Assembly: GCA_002685315.1 (NCBI GenBank)
Contig: NYXJ01000046.1
Location: 8,601 to 15,493, forward strand
Origin: Methanobacteriota archaeon
GTDB taxonomy: Archaea > Thermoplasmatota > Poseidoniia > Poseidoniales > Thalassarchaeaceae
Direction: 5' to 3'
DNA length: 6,893 nucleotides
The translations under genes and the position numbers were made by a program. Position 1 is the first letter of the stretch. Each line of letters opens with the position of its first letter. Below the pieces are notes generated by a model. The model saw only the letters and a list, made by a program, of their open reading frames with translations, made no database searches and had not been told where the DNA came from. This document shows, piece by piece, positions 1-6,102 of the stretch.

Positions 1-588
1 CATATTGAGCAATGTTTCGGTATAACAAAGGCATATACAACAAGAGTTGGAAATGGACCTTTCCCATCCGAATTATCTCTTGATAAAGGACCTGGTCACC
101 ATATGGCGCAAGTAGGTCATGAATTTGGTACTACTACCGGCCGTCCAAGAAGGACTGGATGGTTAGATATGGTGGCTTTGAAAGATGCTCATAGGTTCAA
201 TGGATACACTGGATTAGTAGTCACGAAATTGGATGTATTGGGCGGGCTTGATGAAATTAAAATTTGTATCGGTTATGATTTTGACGGTAAGGTGATAAAA
301 TATTTCCCAACAACTTCCGAAGAAGTAGCAAGATGTAAGCCGATTTATGAGACTCATGAAGGATTTCCTGCATTATCAGATGATGAATGGATTTCTATGG
401 CAGATAGGTCACGTTCGGAAGGAATTGGTTACAATGCAATGCCGGAAAAGGTCAGACGTATTGTAGAAAGAATAGAAGAATTGTCCGGAATTCCAGTTGT
501 TAGTGTGGGGGTTGGTCCTGATAGAAAGGCATCAATTGCAAAGTTAGGAGGTCCATTCGATGTACCTGCTGAAGAGGCAACGTTCTAA
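1..588 (+). CDS. purA: Adenylosuccinate synthetase, C-terminal part (5' end outside window)
   Basis: This enzyme joins IMP and L-aspartate using GTP to give adenylosuccinate, the first committed step from IMP to AMP, in the cytoplasm. The reading frame is open from base 1, so the N-terminal half (P-loop and IMP-site start) lies off the window; 195 residues remain of a family that is usually about 430 long. Visible family motifs, numbered from the window edge, are AYTTRVGNGPFPSEL (11-25), the aspartate-binding loop GTTTGRPRRTGWLD (43-56), the guanine-recognition stretch TKLDVLGGL (75-83), PIYE (114-117) and the terminal GPDR (172-175) followed by the PFD ending. The order and spacing match the bacterial/E. 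coli-type enzyme throughout. The short tail after PFD (VPAEEATF) is slightly longer than in E. coli. The next gene follows within about 25 nt and is probably co-transcribed. Identification is very secure; only the missing 5' end limits it. Confidence 0.97.
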   Translation, partial: HIEQCFGITKAYTTRVGNGPFPSELSLDKGPGHHMAQVGHEFGTTTGRPRRTGWLDMVALKDAHRFNGYTGLVVTKLDVLGGLDEIKICIGYDFDGKVIKYFPTTSEEVARCKPIYETHEGFPALSDDEWISMADRSRSEGIGYNAMPEKVRRIVERIEELSGIPVVSVGVGPDRKASIAKLGGPFDVPAEEATF

Positions 589-611
589 TTCAGGTGTCTT
601 TTCGAAGTGTC

Positions 612-899
612 ATGGGATTCAAATCCAGGGCTAAGAAGAAACAAGAATTAGCTTCAGCGGCCAAAGGTCCATCCAAAAAAGAGAAAGAAGAATATTCCGG
701 CGAAATTCGTTGTGATGTCGCAGGATGTGGAAAATGGGCAGATAAGAAAATAGGCGGTCGTAAATTAGCATTCGACAGAGCCGCTGATGTTTGGGGCGAA
801 GAAGGCCTTCTAGGAAATTCTAGGAGAGTCACTCTTTGTAAGTCATGTTATCGAGAGTGGAAGAAGGCGAAGAAAGACGACCCTAATGAATGGGGTTAA
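612..899 (+). CDS. Small basic protein with two cysteine pairs, putative zinc-binding; function unknown
   Basis: I do not recognise a named family. The 95-residue product starts with a lysine-rich, probably disordered segment (MGFKSRAKKK, then KKEKEE at 22-27). It then has Cys34 and Cys39 (CX4C, in RCDVAGCGKW) and Cys76 and Cys79 (CX2C, in TLCKSCYREW), ending in a charged KKAKKDD tail. Two cysteine pairs about 36 residues apart look like a zinc ribbon or treble-clef knuckle, and the basic composition would suit nucleic-acid or ribosome binding; that role is inference. An in-frame GTG at 594 would add six residues (MSFRSV). I prefer ATG 612 because MGFKSRAKKK looks like a natural N-terminus, but neither start has a well-spaced ribosome binding site: AGGTG at 592-596 is 15 nt from the ATG. 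It lies just behind purA and has no promoter of its own that I can see, so read-through from purA is likely. The cysteine pattern and clean non-overlapping position support a real gene. Confidence 0.8.
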   Translation: MGFKSRAKKKQELASAAKGPSKKEKEEYSGEIRCDVAGCGKWADKKIGGRKLAFDRAADVWGEEGLLGNSRRVTLCKSCYREWKKAKKDDPNEWG

Positions 900-906
900 A
901 CTTCTA

Positions 907-918
907 GTGTTTCTTTTA
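907..918 (+). terminator. Possible T-rich archaeal terminator after the purA operon
   Basis: The run GTGTTTCTTTTA, eight bases past the stop of the small cysteine protein, is T-rich on the + strand, as in hairpin-free archaeal termination. It sits just before the probable promoter of the next gene, which is where a terminator would be expected. The T run is interrupted and short, so this is a weak call. Confidence 0.25.
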
Positions 919-923
919 GTAAT

Positions 924-931
924 GATAAAAT
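924..931 (+). promoter_or_regulatory. Probable TATA box for the aldehyde dehydrogenase gene (leaderless start)
   Basis: GATAAAAT is centred about 27 nt before the ATG at 955. Archaeal TATA boxes sit about 25-30 nt before the transcription start, so the transcript would begin at or next to the ATG. In agreement, no SD-like purine run precedes that ATG (the bases before it read GCGCCGTAAT). Confidence 0.45.
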
Positions 932-954
932 GCATTATCTAGTAGCGCCGTAAT

Positions 955-2571
955 ATGAACCATCCTGTTAACGAACCTATCCTTGGTTATTCTCCGGGTA
1001 GTAAAGAGAGAATTGAAATTAAAGCAGAACTTGATAGGCAAATGAGTGAAGTAATAGAAATTCCTTGCATCATAAATGGTAAAGAAGTATTTACGGGAAA
1101 TATCGCAACTCAGGTAATCCCTCACAACCATAGTCACATTATTGCAAGAGTCCACATGGCTGGTAAAGATGAGATGGAAAATGCTTGCAAGGCAGCAGTT
1201 AATGCACAACAGAATTGGATAGATATCGGTTTAGAATCTAGGTGTGAAATTTTTGAAAAGTGCGCTGATTTGCTAGCGGGAGAATGGAGGATGAGAGTAA
1301 ATGCCTCTACTATGCTTAATCAATCAAAAACAGTTTTCCAGGCAGAAATAGATTCTGCTTGTGAATTAATTGATTTTTGGCGTTTCAATTGCTTCTATGC
1401 AAGAAATTTCCACGATGATTTCCAACCATTAGTATCTCCACCTGGGGTAAAAAATTCTACTGAGATTCGTCCTTTGGAAGGTTTCGTTCTTTCAATAACT
1501 CCATTCAATTTCACAAGTATTGCTGCCAATCTCCCTAGTGCACCTGCAATTGTTGGTTGTACATCTGTTTGGAAACCAAGTAGAAATTCGTACTTGTCTA
1601 ACTATGTTCTTATGCAGTTAATGATGGAAGCCGGATTGCCAGATGGCGTGATAAATTTCTTGCCAGGTTCTGGTGCAGAAATAACAGAGGTTGCTCTTGC
1701 AAATCCTGACTTTGCTGGTTTACATTTCACTGGCTCAACTGCAACTTTCCAAGGCCTATGGCAGGAAATTGGTATAGCATTACCCAATCTTCGTTCATAT
1801 CCTCGAATTGTTGGTGAAACAGGCGGTAAAGACTTTGTTGTGGCTCATCCTAATTGTAATGAGCGTGGTTTGTTAGTTGCATTATTAAGAGGTTCATTTG
1901 AGTTCCAAGGACAGAAGTGTTCTGCAGCTAGTAGAGCATATGTACCTCAATCAGTTTGGTCATCAATTAGTGATGAATTATGTGATGAGATTAGGAAAAT
2001 AAAGATGGGAGATGCTAAAGATTTCACTAACTTTATGACTGCTGTAATTGATCAAAGATCTTTCGACAAGATTACTGGGTATATTGATAGGGCTAAGGAA
2101 GACAAATCATGTGAGGTAATTGTTGGGGGTAATTATGATGATTCAATAGGATGGTTCATTGAACCAACAATTATCGTTACATCAAATCCTAAGTCAGAGA
2201 CAATGATAGATGAGATATTTGGCCCTGTACTAACCGTCTATGTATATGATGACGATAAGTTCGATGAAGTACTAACTCTATGTGATGAATCTTCTCCATA
2301 TGCTCTTACTGGGTCAATCTTCGCCAATGATGAATCTGATGTACAGAAAGCATTCAATGCTCTTAGATTTACAGCAGGAAATTTCTACATCAATGATAAA
2401 CCAACAGGTGCTGTAGTCGCTCAACAACCATTCGGTGGCGCTAGAGCTAGTGGTACCAATGATAAAGCAGGTGGGCCGTTGAACTTGTTAAGATGGATAA
2501 GTCCTCGTTCAGTTAAAAGAACATTCGAACCCCCCCAAGATTGGGATTATCAATTCATGCAATCTGAATAA
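955..2571 (+). CDS. pruA: L-glutamate gamma-semialdehyde (1-pyrroline-5-carboxylate) dehydrogenase, ALDH4A1 type
   Basis: This NAD-dependent aldehyde dehydrogenase oxidises glutamate semialdehyde, the open form of pyrroline-5-carboxylate, to glutamate; it is the second step of proline breakdown. The 538-aa product is full length and matches the eukaryote-like P5C dehydrogenase group from end to end. It has NEPILGYSPGS near the N-terminus, QSKTVFQAEIDSACELIDFWRFN in the middle, TPFNFTS (182-188), the NAD-site FTGSTATF (258-265), general-base Glu288 in ETGGKDF, catalytic Cys322 in GQKCSAASRAYVP, Glu420 in EIFGPV, and the C-terminal block AGNFYINDKPTG, QQPFGGARASGTNDKAGGP and LRWISPRSVK. All catalytic residues are present. 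It is monofunctional: no proline dehydrogenase domain is fused and none lies next to it in this window, so the partner enzyme must be elsewhere. The ATG at 955 is preferred because the conserved N-terminal block begins six residues later and a TATA-like box lies 27 nt upstream. The family assignment is secure; the substrate is inferred from close family likeness. Confidence 0.95.
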   Translation: MNHPVNEPILGYSPGSKERIEIKAELDRQMSEVIEIPCIINGKEVFTGNIATQVIPHNHSHIIARVHMAGKDEMENACKAAVNAQQNWIDIGLESRCEIFEKCADLLAGEWRMRVNASTMLNQSKTVFQAEIDSACELIDFWRFNCFYARNFHDDFQPLVSPPGVKNSTEIRPLEGFVLSITPFNFTSIAANLPSAPAIVGCTSVWKPSRNSYLSNYVLMQLMMEAGLPDGVINFLPGSGAEITEVALANPDFAGLHFTGSTATFQGLWQEIGIALPNLRSYPRIVGETGGKDFVVAHPNCNERGLLVALLRGSFEFQGQKCSAASRAYVPQSVWSSISDELCDEIRKIKMGDAKDFTNFMTAVIDQRSFDKITGYIDRAKEDKSCEVIVGGNYDDSIGWFIEPTIIVTSNPKSETMIDEIFGPVLTVYVYDDDKFDEVLTLCDESSPYALTGSIFANDESDVQKAFNALRFTAGNFYINDKPTGAVVAQQPFGGARASGTNDKAGGPLNLLRWISPRSVKRTFEPPQDWDYQFMQSE

Positions 2572-2577
2572 GTCGGC

Positions 2578-2585
2578 AATATATT
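2578..2585 (+). promoter_or_regulatory. Probable TATA box for the thiBPQ operon
   Basis: AATATATT lies 6 nt past the dehydrogenase stop codon and is centred about 24-26 nt before positions 2605-2608. A transcript starting there would begin almost exactly at the 5' edge of the TPP aptamer, giving a leader of about 85 nt that is nearly all riboswitch. The match in placement supports the call; the start site itself is predicted, not measured. Confidence 0.45.
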
Positions 2586-2603
2586 CAATAGCCTAATCTC
2601 TGT

Positions 2604-2686
2604 CCTTTACTTGGGGAGCATCTGCTGAGAGGTTACGTAAGTAACGACCCTTGGACCTGATCTGGGTAATGCCAGCGGAGGAAAAA
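2604..2686 (+). promoter_or_regulatory. TPP riboswitch (THI box) controlling thiBPQ
   Basis: The conserved THI-box elements appear in order: GGGGAGC (2613-2619), CTGAGA (2625-2630), ACCC (2647-2650), ACCTGATCTGGGTAATGCC (2655-2673) and AGCGGAGG (2674-2681). Helices can be drawn by eye. P2 is GGG against CCC (2648-2650); P3 is a short AGC/GCT stem with loop ATCT (2617-2626). An optional P3a stem is GTTAC/GTAAC with a GTAA loop (2632-2645). P5 is CTGG/CCAG (2662-2665 with 2672-2675) and P4 is CCT/AGG (2656-2658 with 2679-2681). The aptamer binds thiamine pyrophosphate through the CTGAGA region (pyrimidine end) and the P4/P5 arm (pyrophosphate end). The SD of thiB is the GGAGG at 2677-2681, so ligand binding should block translation directly. 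P1 pairing is poor and the boundaries are approximate. The downstream thiamine importer fits this control exactly. Confidence 0.95.
2677..2681 (+). promoter_or_regulatory. Shine-Dalgarno site of thiB, embedded in the riboswitch
   Basis: GGAGG ends 8 nt before the ATG at 2690, followed by an A7 tract. AGG of this site is the 3' strand of aptamer helix P4. It decides the thiB start: an in-frame TTG at 2651 lies inside the aptamer and has no such site. Confidence 0.85.
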
Positions 2687-2689
2687 AAT

Positions 2690-3775
2690 ATGTACAATAA
2701 AAAAGCAATAACAATATGCCTAATAATGATATGTTCTTTACTAACTGGATGTATAGAAGATAGAGACTCAACTGATAATGATAATAACTTAAGCATCGTA
2801 TCTTATGATGCATTTGGAGTTTCACAAGAACTCCTTGATCAATTTACGAATGAAACTGGAATTAGTGTTGAGATTACTAGAGCCGGAGATGCCGGTGGTG
2901 TACTATCCACTGCTATTCAAACTAAAGGCTCAGGTCTTTTCGATTTAGCAATAGGAGTTGACAATTCTTATCTCGGTACTGCTTTAGCCGCAGAAATTTT
3001 TCAACCTTTAGAGACCGATCGAACGATTTTTTCCTCACGTGCTTTAACCTCTTATGACGGTAATCTGGCTATCCCATTCGATATCGGTAGTGTATGTATA
3101 AATTATGACTCAAATTATGTTGATGGTGAGAATATTACTATTCCGACATCTTTATGGAATTTCACAGAGCCAGCATGGGAAGGGAAATTTGCAGTTCAAA
3201 ATCCACGGACAAGTAGTCCCGGTCGTGCCTTTTTCATAGCAACTGTTGATTATTTTTCTAAGGACGAATATAATCAAACAAACTATGAAGATTGGTGGGA
3301 GTCTATGAATTCAAATGATGTGATAGTAACTGATGGATGGACAACATCCTATGAAACTCATTATTCTGGGGGGTATGGTCAATGGAGTGACGGTTTCATT
3401 GGCGATGCACACGCAGTAGTTTCTTACTGCCATTCTCCGGGAGTAGAAGCTTACTATGGGGGGAATTGGACCACTTCCGTAGCATTGAATATTGAGGGTG
3501 CATCTTTTTCACAAATAGAATATGTATCCTTTTTATCTGGTTCTGAAAAGTCCTCATCTGCAAATATCTTTGTTAACTGGTTAGTCTCTGAAGAAATTAA
3601 TTCTCAGATGTCAACTATTAACTGGATGTATCCTGCAATTGAAGGTGGAGACATCATAGAAGATTCAGGCTATCGTTGGCATTCTGTAGTTCCTACAGAT
3701 TGTGATATAGAAATTTCTGAGATAGACTCGAATATTTCTCTATGGCTTGATGAATGGGATACTGCAATGGCTTGA
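2690..3775 (+). CDS. thiB: Thiamine ABC transporter, substrate-binding lipoprotein
   Basis: This is the extracytoplasmic thiamine-binding component (ThiB/TbpA; the family binds thiamine, TMP and TPP) that delivers substrate to ThiP. The product is 361 aa with a lipoprotein signal: Lys4-Lys5, a hydrophobic run, then lipobox LTGC with Cys21 as the predicted lipid anchor, followed by a short acidic linker (EDRDSTDNDNN). The binding fold shows family landmarks: SYDAFG (38-43), DLAIGVDNSYL (85-95), PFDIGSVCINYD (129-140), NPRTSSPGRAFF (171-182), VTDGWTTSY (213-221), VSYCHSPG (244-251), NWMYP (311-315) and the closing WLDEWDTAMA. These align in order with E. coli TbpA, including the Trp and Tyr positions that line its thiamine pocket. 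ATG 2690 is chosen because it follows GGAGG at 8 nt and yields a proper signal peptide; longer in-frame starts would be inside the riboswitch. Substrate is supported both by family likeness and by the TPP riboswitch in front. thiP follows after 9 nt. Confidence 0.95.
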   Translation: MYNKKAITICLIMICSLLTGCIEDRDSTDNDNNLSIVSYDAFGVSQELLDQFTNETGISVEITRAGDAGGVLSTAIQTKGSGLFDLAIGVDNSYLGTALAAEIFQPLETDRTIFSSRALTSYDGNLAIPFDIGSVCINYDSNYVDGENITIPTSLWNFTEPAWEGKFAVQNPRTSSPGRAFFIATVDYFSKDEYNQTNYEDWWESMNSNDVIVTDGWTTSYETHYSGGYGQWSDGFIGDAHAVVSYCHSPGVEAYYGGNWTTSVALNIEGASFSQIEYVSFLSGSEKSSSANIFVNWLVSEEINSQMSTINWMYPAIEGGDIIEDSGYRWHSVVPTDCDIEISEIDSNISLWLDEWDTAMA

Positions 3776-3784
3776 GACGGTTTT

Positions 3785-5443
3785 ATGAAAATCCGTTATC
3801 TGATAATAACTTCATGGGTTGTTTTAGTAATTTTGCCTTTATTACTCGCCTGGAATCAACTTGACTCTGTTGCTGAAAGAAATATTTTCGAGACTATCCT
3901 AGATTTTAATAATAAATTTCAGACAAAAGACTCTATTTCTTTTACATTCCTAGTTGCCTTTCTATCTACAATATTGACGATAATTATTGGTTTACCCTTG
4001 GCTTGGAATCTTGGTAGATATAACTGGCCATATCATAATCTTCTAAGAAGTATTTTCACGGTCCCTTTTGTAATGCCATCGATTCTGGTTGCAATGGGTT
4101 TCTTAGCACTGTTAGATTGGATTAGTATTCTAATTGGGCATAACCATTCTAATGAAACACGTTTTTACACCCTTCTCCTAGCTCATGCTTGGTTTAATTT
4201 GGCCCTTTTGATAAGGTTCTGTGAACCTCTTCTTTCAACAATTGATTCGTCTTATGAAGAGGCATGTAGGTTGTTACCTTCTGGTAAGACGAAAATTAGT
4301 AGGCTTAGAAATTTCTGGATCCCTTTGATGTGGCCCAATATTGCTGCCTCTTCAGCCCTAGTATTCGTTTTTTCTTTTACGTCATTTGCTCTAGTGAAAT
4401 TCATTACTCCCTCAGAAAGAAATTTAGAAGTTGTAATGGCAAATCAGTCCGAGTGGGCAGGTCTGCCAATACCTTCACTGAGTCGTGCACCATCTGAGAT
4501 AGTTCTCGCATCATCTACAATTCAATTGATAACGATAATTCTGGCATTATTAGTCTCGTCATGGTTACAATCCCGGTCGTTAGGACATCATCTTTCTTCT
4601 CTTAAAGATGGAAGAATTTCTGTTTCATTCAAATCAGCACGTGGAATATATCTTATTTTAATGATAATTTTCATTATATCTCCAATGCTTTCTCTTATCT
4701 CTTCCTCATTTATGGTTAGAGAAAATGATTCGATGATTTTTTCTTTACAAGGTTGGGAATCAGCCTTTGGAGGTAGTCATTCTCCCACAAATGCCTACCA
4801 ATCTCTCAAATCTTCAGTCGGGTATGCTATTATGACTATTATGCTATCACTTCCTATAGGTTTCCTACTTGCAGATACTATATTCAACCTAGAAAAAACA
4901 AATCCTAAATCTGCGACAATTTTAGATGTTCTTGTAATGCTGCCTTTAGCATTATCTGCCGTCATGGTCGGTCTTGGTGTTTTACTCGGATTAATGCGTA
5001 CAGAGCCTGAAATTGCTCGAAGTTGGTGGATTCCTCTTTATGGACATTTGATGTTAACAACTCCTTTCGTAGTCAGAGTACTTTTACCGGCTATGAGAAA
5101 TCTCAACCCCCATTTAGAAGAAGCGGCAGCATTGCTTGGCGCAAATTATCTAAAACGATTATTTTTCATACGCTTATCTCTGTTAAAACCTTCAATCATA
5201 GTTGCCTCTAGTCTAGTATTTGCAATTTCATTGGGTGAATTTGGTGCATCTTGGGTGGTTTTGAGATTTACTGAATACACTACACTTCCTGTGATGATTG
5301 GTGATTTACTCAGTCGTCCCGGATACGACCCTATATTGAGACCCGCTGCGAATGCTGCGGGAACAATTTTGTTATTGATTACATTAGTTTTATTCATTAG
5401 TGTAGAGCGATTCAGACCAATTGGAAGTGGAGGTGAGTTTTGA
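3785..5443 (+). CDS. thiP: Thiamine ABC transporter, fused two-domain permease
   Basis: This is the membrane channel of the thiamine importer. The 552-aa protein is one polypeptide containing two permease halves, as in E. coli ThiP (about 536 aa), with roughly twelve hydrophobic segments. These lie near 5-23, 52-74, 88-110, 128-146, 187-206, 241-261, 286-306, 344-364, 380-402, 420-437, 470-486 and 521-541. Each half carries the cytoplasmic EAA loop that docks on the ATPase: the first begins EEACRLLPSGK (158-168) and ends IPLMWP; the second begins EEAAALLGANYLKR (445-458) and ends LLKPS. The second half also has the LGEFGASWVV stretch (483-492) typical of this permease family. It starts 9 nt after thiB, with no clear SD before the ATG, so translational coupling to thiB is plausible. 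Its stop overlaps the thiQ start. The broader family includes iron and spermidine/putrescine-type permeases, but the neighbours fix the substrate as thiamine with good confidence. Confidence 0.93.
   Translation: MKIRYLIITSWVVLVILPLLLAWNQLDSVAERNIFETILDFNNKFQTKDSISFTFLVAFLSTILTIIIGLPLAWNLGRYNWPYHNLLRSIFTVPFVMPSILVAMGFLALLDWISILIGHNHSNETRFYTLLLAHAWFNLALLIRFCEPLLSTIDSSYEEACRLLPSGKTKISRLRNFWIPLMWPNIAASSALVFVFSFTSFALVKFITPSERNLEVVMANQSEWAGLPIPSLSRAPSEIVLASSTIQLITIILALLVSSWLQSRSLGHHLSSLKDGRISVSFKSARGIYLILMIIFIISPMLSLISSSFMVRENDSMIFSLQGWESAFGGSHSPTNAYQSLKSSVGYAIMTIMLSLPIGFLLADTIFNLEKTNPKSATILDVLVMLPLALSAVMVGLGVLLGLMRTEPEIARSWWIPLYGHLMLTTPFVVRVLLPAMRNLNPHLEEAAALLGANYLKRLFFIRLSLLKPSIIVASSLVFAISLGEFGASWVVLRFTEYTTLPVMIGDLLSRPGYDPILRPAANAAGTILLLITLVLFISVERFRPIGSGGEF
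5429..5436 (+). promoter_or_regulatory. Strong Shine-Dalgarno site of thiQ
   Basis: GGAGGTGA, inside the last codons of thiP, ends 6 nt before ATG 5443. It is the best SD in the window and selects ATG 5443 over the in-frame TTG at 5440, which would add only one residue. Confidence 0.85.
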
Positions 5444-6063
5444 TGCTATCTTGTGAAAATATTACTAAGTCGTATGATAGTTTGGTGTTATCTAACTTCA
5501 ACTTAATAGTTGATAGTAATGAAATTGTAGCATTACTTGGTCCATCTGGTTCAGGTAAATCTACTCTTTTGAGAATTATTTGTGGTTTAGAGAAGAGTGA
5601 TTCAGGAAAGATATTATTCAACGGAGTAGATTTAGAAGAAATGCCTCCTGAAAAAAGAGGTATTGGAATGGTATTCCAAAACCTTGCATTATTCCCTCAC
5701 CTAAATGTACATGACAACATTAAATTTGGCTTACCAGTAAATAATTCTATAAATAAAATTTCAGAGATACTTGAGTTAGTAGGCTTGAAAGATTTTGGTT
5801 CTAGAAAGATTCAGACTCTTTCAGGTGGCGAATCACAACGTGTGGCTCTAGCACGTTCTTTGATCGCAGAACCTAAAATGATACTTTTGGACGAACCCCT
5901 ATCCAGTCTTGATTCAAGCATTAAAGAATCATTATCTTTAGAGGTCCGAAAAATGATTAAATCATTATCTATACCTGCTATATATGTGACGCATGATCCT
6001 CAAATTGCGGAAAGAATGGCTGATCGAATAGTCTACTTAGATGAAGATAACTCTAATAATTAA
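5443..6063 (+). CDS. thiQ: Thiamine ABC transporter, ATP-binding subunit
   Basis: This cytoplasmic ATPase powers thiamine import through ThiP. The 206-aa product has a complete ABC nucleotide-binding domain: aromatic A-loop Tyr11, Walker A GPSGSGKST (33-41), Q-loop Gln79 in MVFQNLALFPHL, signature LSGGES (126-131), Walker B MILLDEP (146-152), D-loop SLD (155-157) and H-loop His184 in YVTHDP. It resembles the ThiQ/PotA/CysA import ATPases but stops soon after the switch region. It thus lacks the C-terminal regulatory domain of PotA/MalK types and is shorter than E. coli ThiQ (about 232 aa). The signature has Ser131 where LSGGQ-type proteins have Gln plus a further residue; this reads as LSGGESQR, a normal variant. 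The ATG overlaps the thiP stop by one base (TGATG), implying coupled translation. The operon and the riboswitch in front support the thiamine role. Confidence 0.94.
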   Translation: MLSCENITKSYDSLVLSNFNLIVDSNEIVALLGPSGSGKSTLLRIICGLEKSDSGKILFNGVDLEEMPPEKRGIGMVFQNLALFPHLNVHDNIKFGLPVNNSINKISEILELVGLKDFGSRKIQTLSGGESQRVALARSLIAEPKMILLDEPLSSLDSSIKESLSLEVRKMIKSLSIPAIYVTHDPQIAERMADRIVYLDEDNSNN

Positions 6064-6074
6064 TCAATTAAACT

Positions 6075-6081
6075 AAATATA
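6075..6081 (+). promoter_or_regulatory. Possible TATA box for the PAP2 gene (leaderless start)
   Basis: AAATATA is centred about 25 nt before ATG 6103, and no SD precedes that ATG. This is the arrangement expected for a leaderless archaeal transcript, so the gene may be transcribed apart from thiBPQ. The gap is AT-rich overall, which makes chance matches easy. A small inverted repeat, AACTA/TAGTT (6071-6075 and 6080-6084), overlaps the box. Confidence 0.35.
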
Positions 6082-6102
6082 GTTAATATTTCGAAATGTC
6101 TC

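Noticed and set aside
590..832. Antisense reading frame opposite the small cysteine protein
   Set aside because: The + strand frame has paired cysteines and a sensible position behind purA; the antisense product has no recognisable features and no start signal.
916..1209. Antisense reading frame over the dehydrogenase start
   Set aside because: It overlaps the promoter region and conserved N-terminus of the ALDH4-type enzyme and looks like a chance open frame.
2530..2536. C7 homopolymer near the 3' end of the dehydrogenase gene, considered as a frameshift site
   Set aside because: The frame reads through normally to the conserved family ending (EPPQDWDYQFMQ), so there is no sign of a shift or sequencing error.
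2682..2688. A7 tract after the aptamer, considered as part of an intrinsic terminator platform
   Set aside because: A terminator would need a T run on the coding strand; the tract is simply the spacer between the SD and the thiB ATG.
2593..2825. Two overlapping antisense reading frames across the riboswitch and thiB start (2593-2796 and 2607-2825)
   Set aside because: They run antisense through a clear TPP aptamer and a well-supported gene, and show no recognisable protein motif.
5023..5397. Out-of-frame and antisense reading frames inside thiP (5023-5211 +, 5146-5397 -)
   Set aside because: Both fall within the second permease half, whose EAA loop and membrane segments are intact in the thiP frame.
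5412..5621. Antisense reading frame across the thiP/thiQ junction
   Set aside because: It covers the thiQ SD and Walker A region; no independent support.
6071..6084. Inverted repeat AACTA/TAGTT with a 4-nt AT loop between thiQ and the PAP2 gene, considered as a terminator or operator
   Set aside because: The stem is only 5 bp and AT-rich, has no strong T run directly after it, and overlaps the TATA-like box; it can easily arise by chance.
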